Made by a program: the position numbers and the translations under genes. 64,000 nucleotides of DNA from assembly GCF_024763615.1 (NCBI RefSeq), contig NC_077223.1, forward strand, positions 14,756,001-14,820,000, read 5' to 3'. The number at the start of each line of letters is the position of its first letter. The stretch's first letter is position 1. Origin of the DNA: Phlebotomus papatasi (Eukaryota; Arthropoda; Insecta; Diptera; Psychodidae). This document shows positions 59,401 through 62,400 of the stretch, piece after piece. The notes below the pieces were generated by a model. That model saw only the letters and a list, made by a program, of their open reading frames with translations. It was not told where the DNA came from and did not search any database.

Positions 59401-62400
59401 TTGATGAATAATGAATTATATCTAAATATTTGTTCTTTTTGGAAGATTTTATCACTAAATCCGTTAAATTTTGAATATGATTTGAGTTAAAATGGCTTTG
59501 TTGAAAATTCAGTGTGAGCAATTGCTTACGAGAAATATGACAGAACTTTGTGTTTACTTCAGTCTTATTTAGCTGTGATGAAGTACTAACAACGTTTCTT
59601 CGCTTTTTTGAGTGATATTATTGAATATTCATTGAATATTGTGTTGATTCACGTTAATTTGAAATTTGCCTTGTGAATGAGATTTTTCGTGTGAAAAATG
59701 GGAAATTTTTGTAGACATTTACCAGTGAGGTGATACTTCTTATTTTGGACAGGTGTTTTTCTCACGAAATTTCGTGAAATTTTAGCTTTTGTGATGATTA
59801 GGTTGGACAAATACCTGGAGAAACAAAAGAGCATCATCTCTACGAACGAGATGTAGCGAGAAATGCCGTGAAAGGCTCCTGGAAAGGCCAAGGAATGAGC
59901 GAATCTGTACGTACTTGGAGTACCAAAGTCAACTCACTTTAATGAATGATATGGAAAGTTTCCGGACTTCTTGTAACATTCTACGTTTCCCTTAAATAAA
60001 CAGGAAGAGGACTTGGTAAGATTGGTTCATGAAATGAAGAACAATAGGCATCCTGTTGAGGTGGATTAGCTGTCCATATTTACAGCCAAGTTGTCCAAAT
60101 TAATAACCAAGTTGTCAAAGAGCCAAATTCACCTCTACATATCAATTCATTTTTAAACGTATTAAAACTGATTTTAGTAAAAATAAGACGATAAATAGCT
60201 TGCCAAGTTTCTAAACAACTCTTCTGAAAAAAGAGTAACAAAAAAAGTAAATTAGTATTGAAAATATCGCACTTCAAACTTGGAACATCGATGCTTATAA
60301 GCAGACTGTTCAAAATTATGAACCCTTACCCTATTTCAAAATTATATGATTTCCCATGATTTTTCTCAAGATAAATACCCCTTAAAGAAGTAGCTAAGAA
60401 GAACCGAAAGAACTCCCGTTGAGTCTACACAGCAAAAAGTAATTAAGAAGGTGTACCTAGTAGAAAAAGCCAACGTCTAATTAGCAAAAATACCGCGGGA
60501 ATACTTATGTCATGATTACTTTATAGCCGCGGATTATTCTACATGCACATCACCCCTCGACAATCTACCTTTTTACCGCATTTATTCTTTTGGGTAATTG
60601 CCATTTTCCCAGCGAGCGCCACTCGAAAGTGACACACAAGACCCAAAGCGACAGAGAGAGAGAGAACCTTCCGCTGAGTGTTCTAGAGTCAACAAGACAC
60701 TCTATAATTAATTTCAATTGTTATTTAACAGTGGTCAAAAGTGCCATTTGGGAACGCGTATTGCCTTGAAGATTCAACAAAATTGCTTGGAATTTAATAA
60801 TAATGTTCTTCGTGTATGGAATTGTAAGCGTTGAGCGGAACAATCTTTTCAGCACAAAAAAGGTGTTAAAACAACCCACATTCCCCTGAAATTACAGTGC
60901 TAATTGACTATCGATATTTCACGATTATAAAAACAAAGCATGATGTATTCATGTAAAATGTATTAGCACTAACGCAGTTTTTTTCTCATTCGATAAAAAA
61001 TAAATATCTGCAGAAGAATATTTGTATTGATGTGTAATTTATAAAAAAGCTAATTTATATAAGCTAAACGCGTAAAATCCATAAACGTTTTTTTTTGGAC
61101 TATCAATCTTTGAAATTTGCGAATAGATCTAGAGGAGATTAGAGTACCAGGAAAAATTATTTTCTTTATGGGAGACCGGTGTTCCAATCGTCCTTAAAGG
61201 GTTAATTAGTTTGGCCTATTTATGGAATATTTTAATAGATTTTTAAGTCACACATTTTCCGAAAAATTAAGTCAGGTTCATTTACGGAATGTTAAAAAAA
61301 ATATGAAGTGTTCGAAGCCAGAGTGTATGCGAAGTCTAAAAGCCGTACCCTATAATCAGCTTCTATTTCAGCTTATTACTGTTTTGGAGCTTAAACGGTA
61401 AGAGATATTAACTTCCAATCTTCGGTGACCCCCCCCCCCGGCTAAAAAAATATTATCTTGACATGTTTCTTCCCCGTTTTCCCCCCGCCTGTTCCCCTCC
61501 ATCTAACTACAAAACCATGTTTTTGGGTTTATCTCGAAAACAGTTCCAGCTATTTATTTTATTTTCGGATATATTCTGGAGATTGTCCATTTGAATATTT
61601 CGTTCATGGACAACCTATGACCGAAAAAAATCGATATTGAATTTTCGAAGGTCAAAGTTAAACCACTTTGGAGGGCCTATTTCTAAGATATACAGGATAT
61701 AGGGATTTTTTTAAATTAGATACAATCCTCTTGAGAAAGCAAAAAGATCAGTGAACAACCCCATTCTGGAAATACCTTTGAATTCCCAAACGAGAGTTTT
61801 GATATACACGGAGAAGTGCGTTATCACTGAGAGAAATCCGAAAAAGTTAAAATAACATTCCGGAAATGTTTATTTTACCCTGCAGTATTAATCCGAAATC
61901 GGTGTAAATATTACCGTTTTTAGGTGTATTAGGGGTTAAAGTTACCCTTTTCATGTTAATCTTAATCTTACCCTTAAAAAGGTGTAAAATTAACATTAAA
62001 AATGTTGATATATTTTTACACCTAAAAAGTGTTAAAGTTATGAGGAAAAAAAGTTAATCGCATCCCCGTTTTCTTCTTAGTGTACTTAATTAAGGCCTTA
62101 GTGAAAGTCCTTAATTAAGTACTTACGTTTTAAGCTGGGTTATGTCAGTTCATTTTCGCGATTCGTCATAAAGCCCTGACTTTTTTCTCATTTTCATATA
62201 TATTTTAAGTATTTGGATGTTCCACAACTCTTTAAAATTCAGTCATTAAGTAAATAAGTGTTAGAGGGGGGTTTTATTCTTTGAATAGTTCTTCTCGCAA
62301 GCCTTATTTCCAGACAAGTGTTTTTATTTTTGTTTAATCTTTAATCACTAAAACACTTTTAATGCTAGCGAATTTCCGTTGGCCTAAGGAGGACGCGAAT

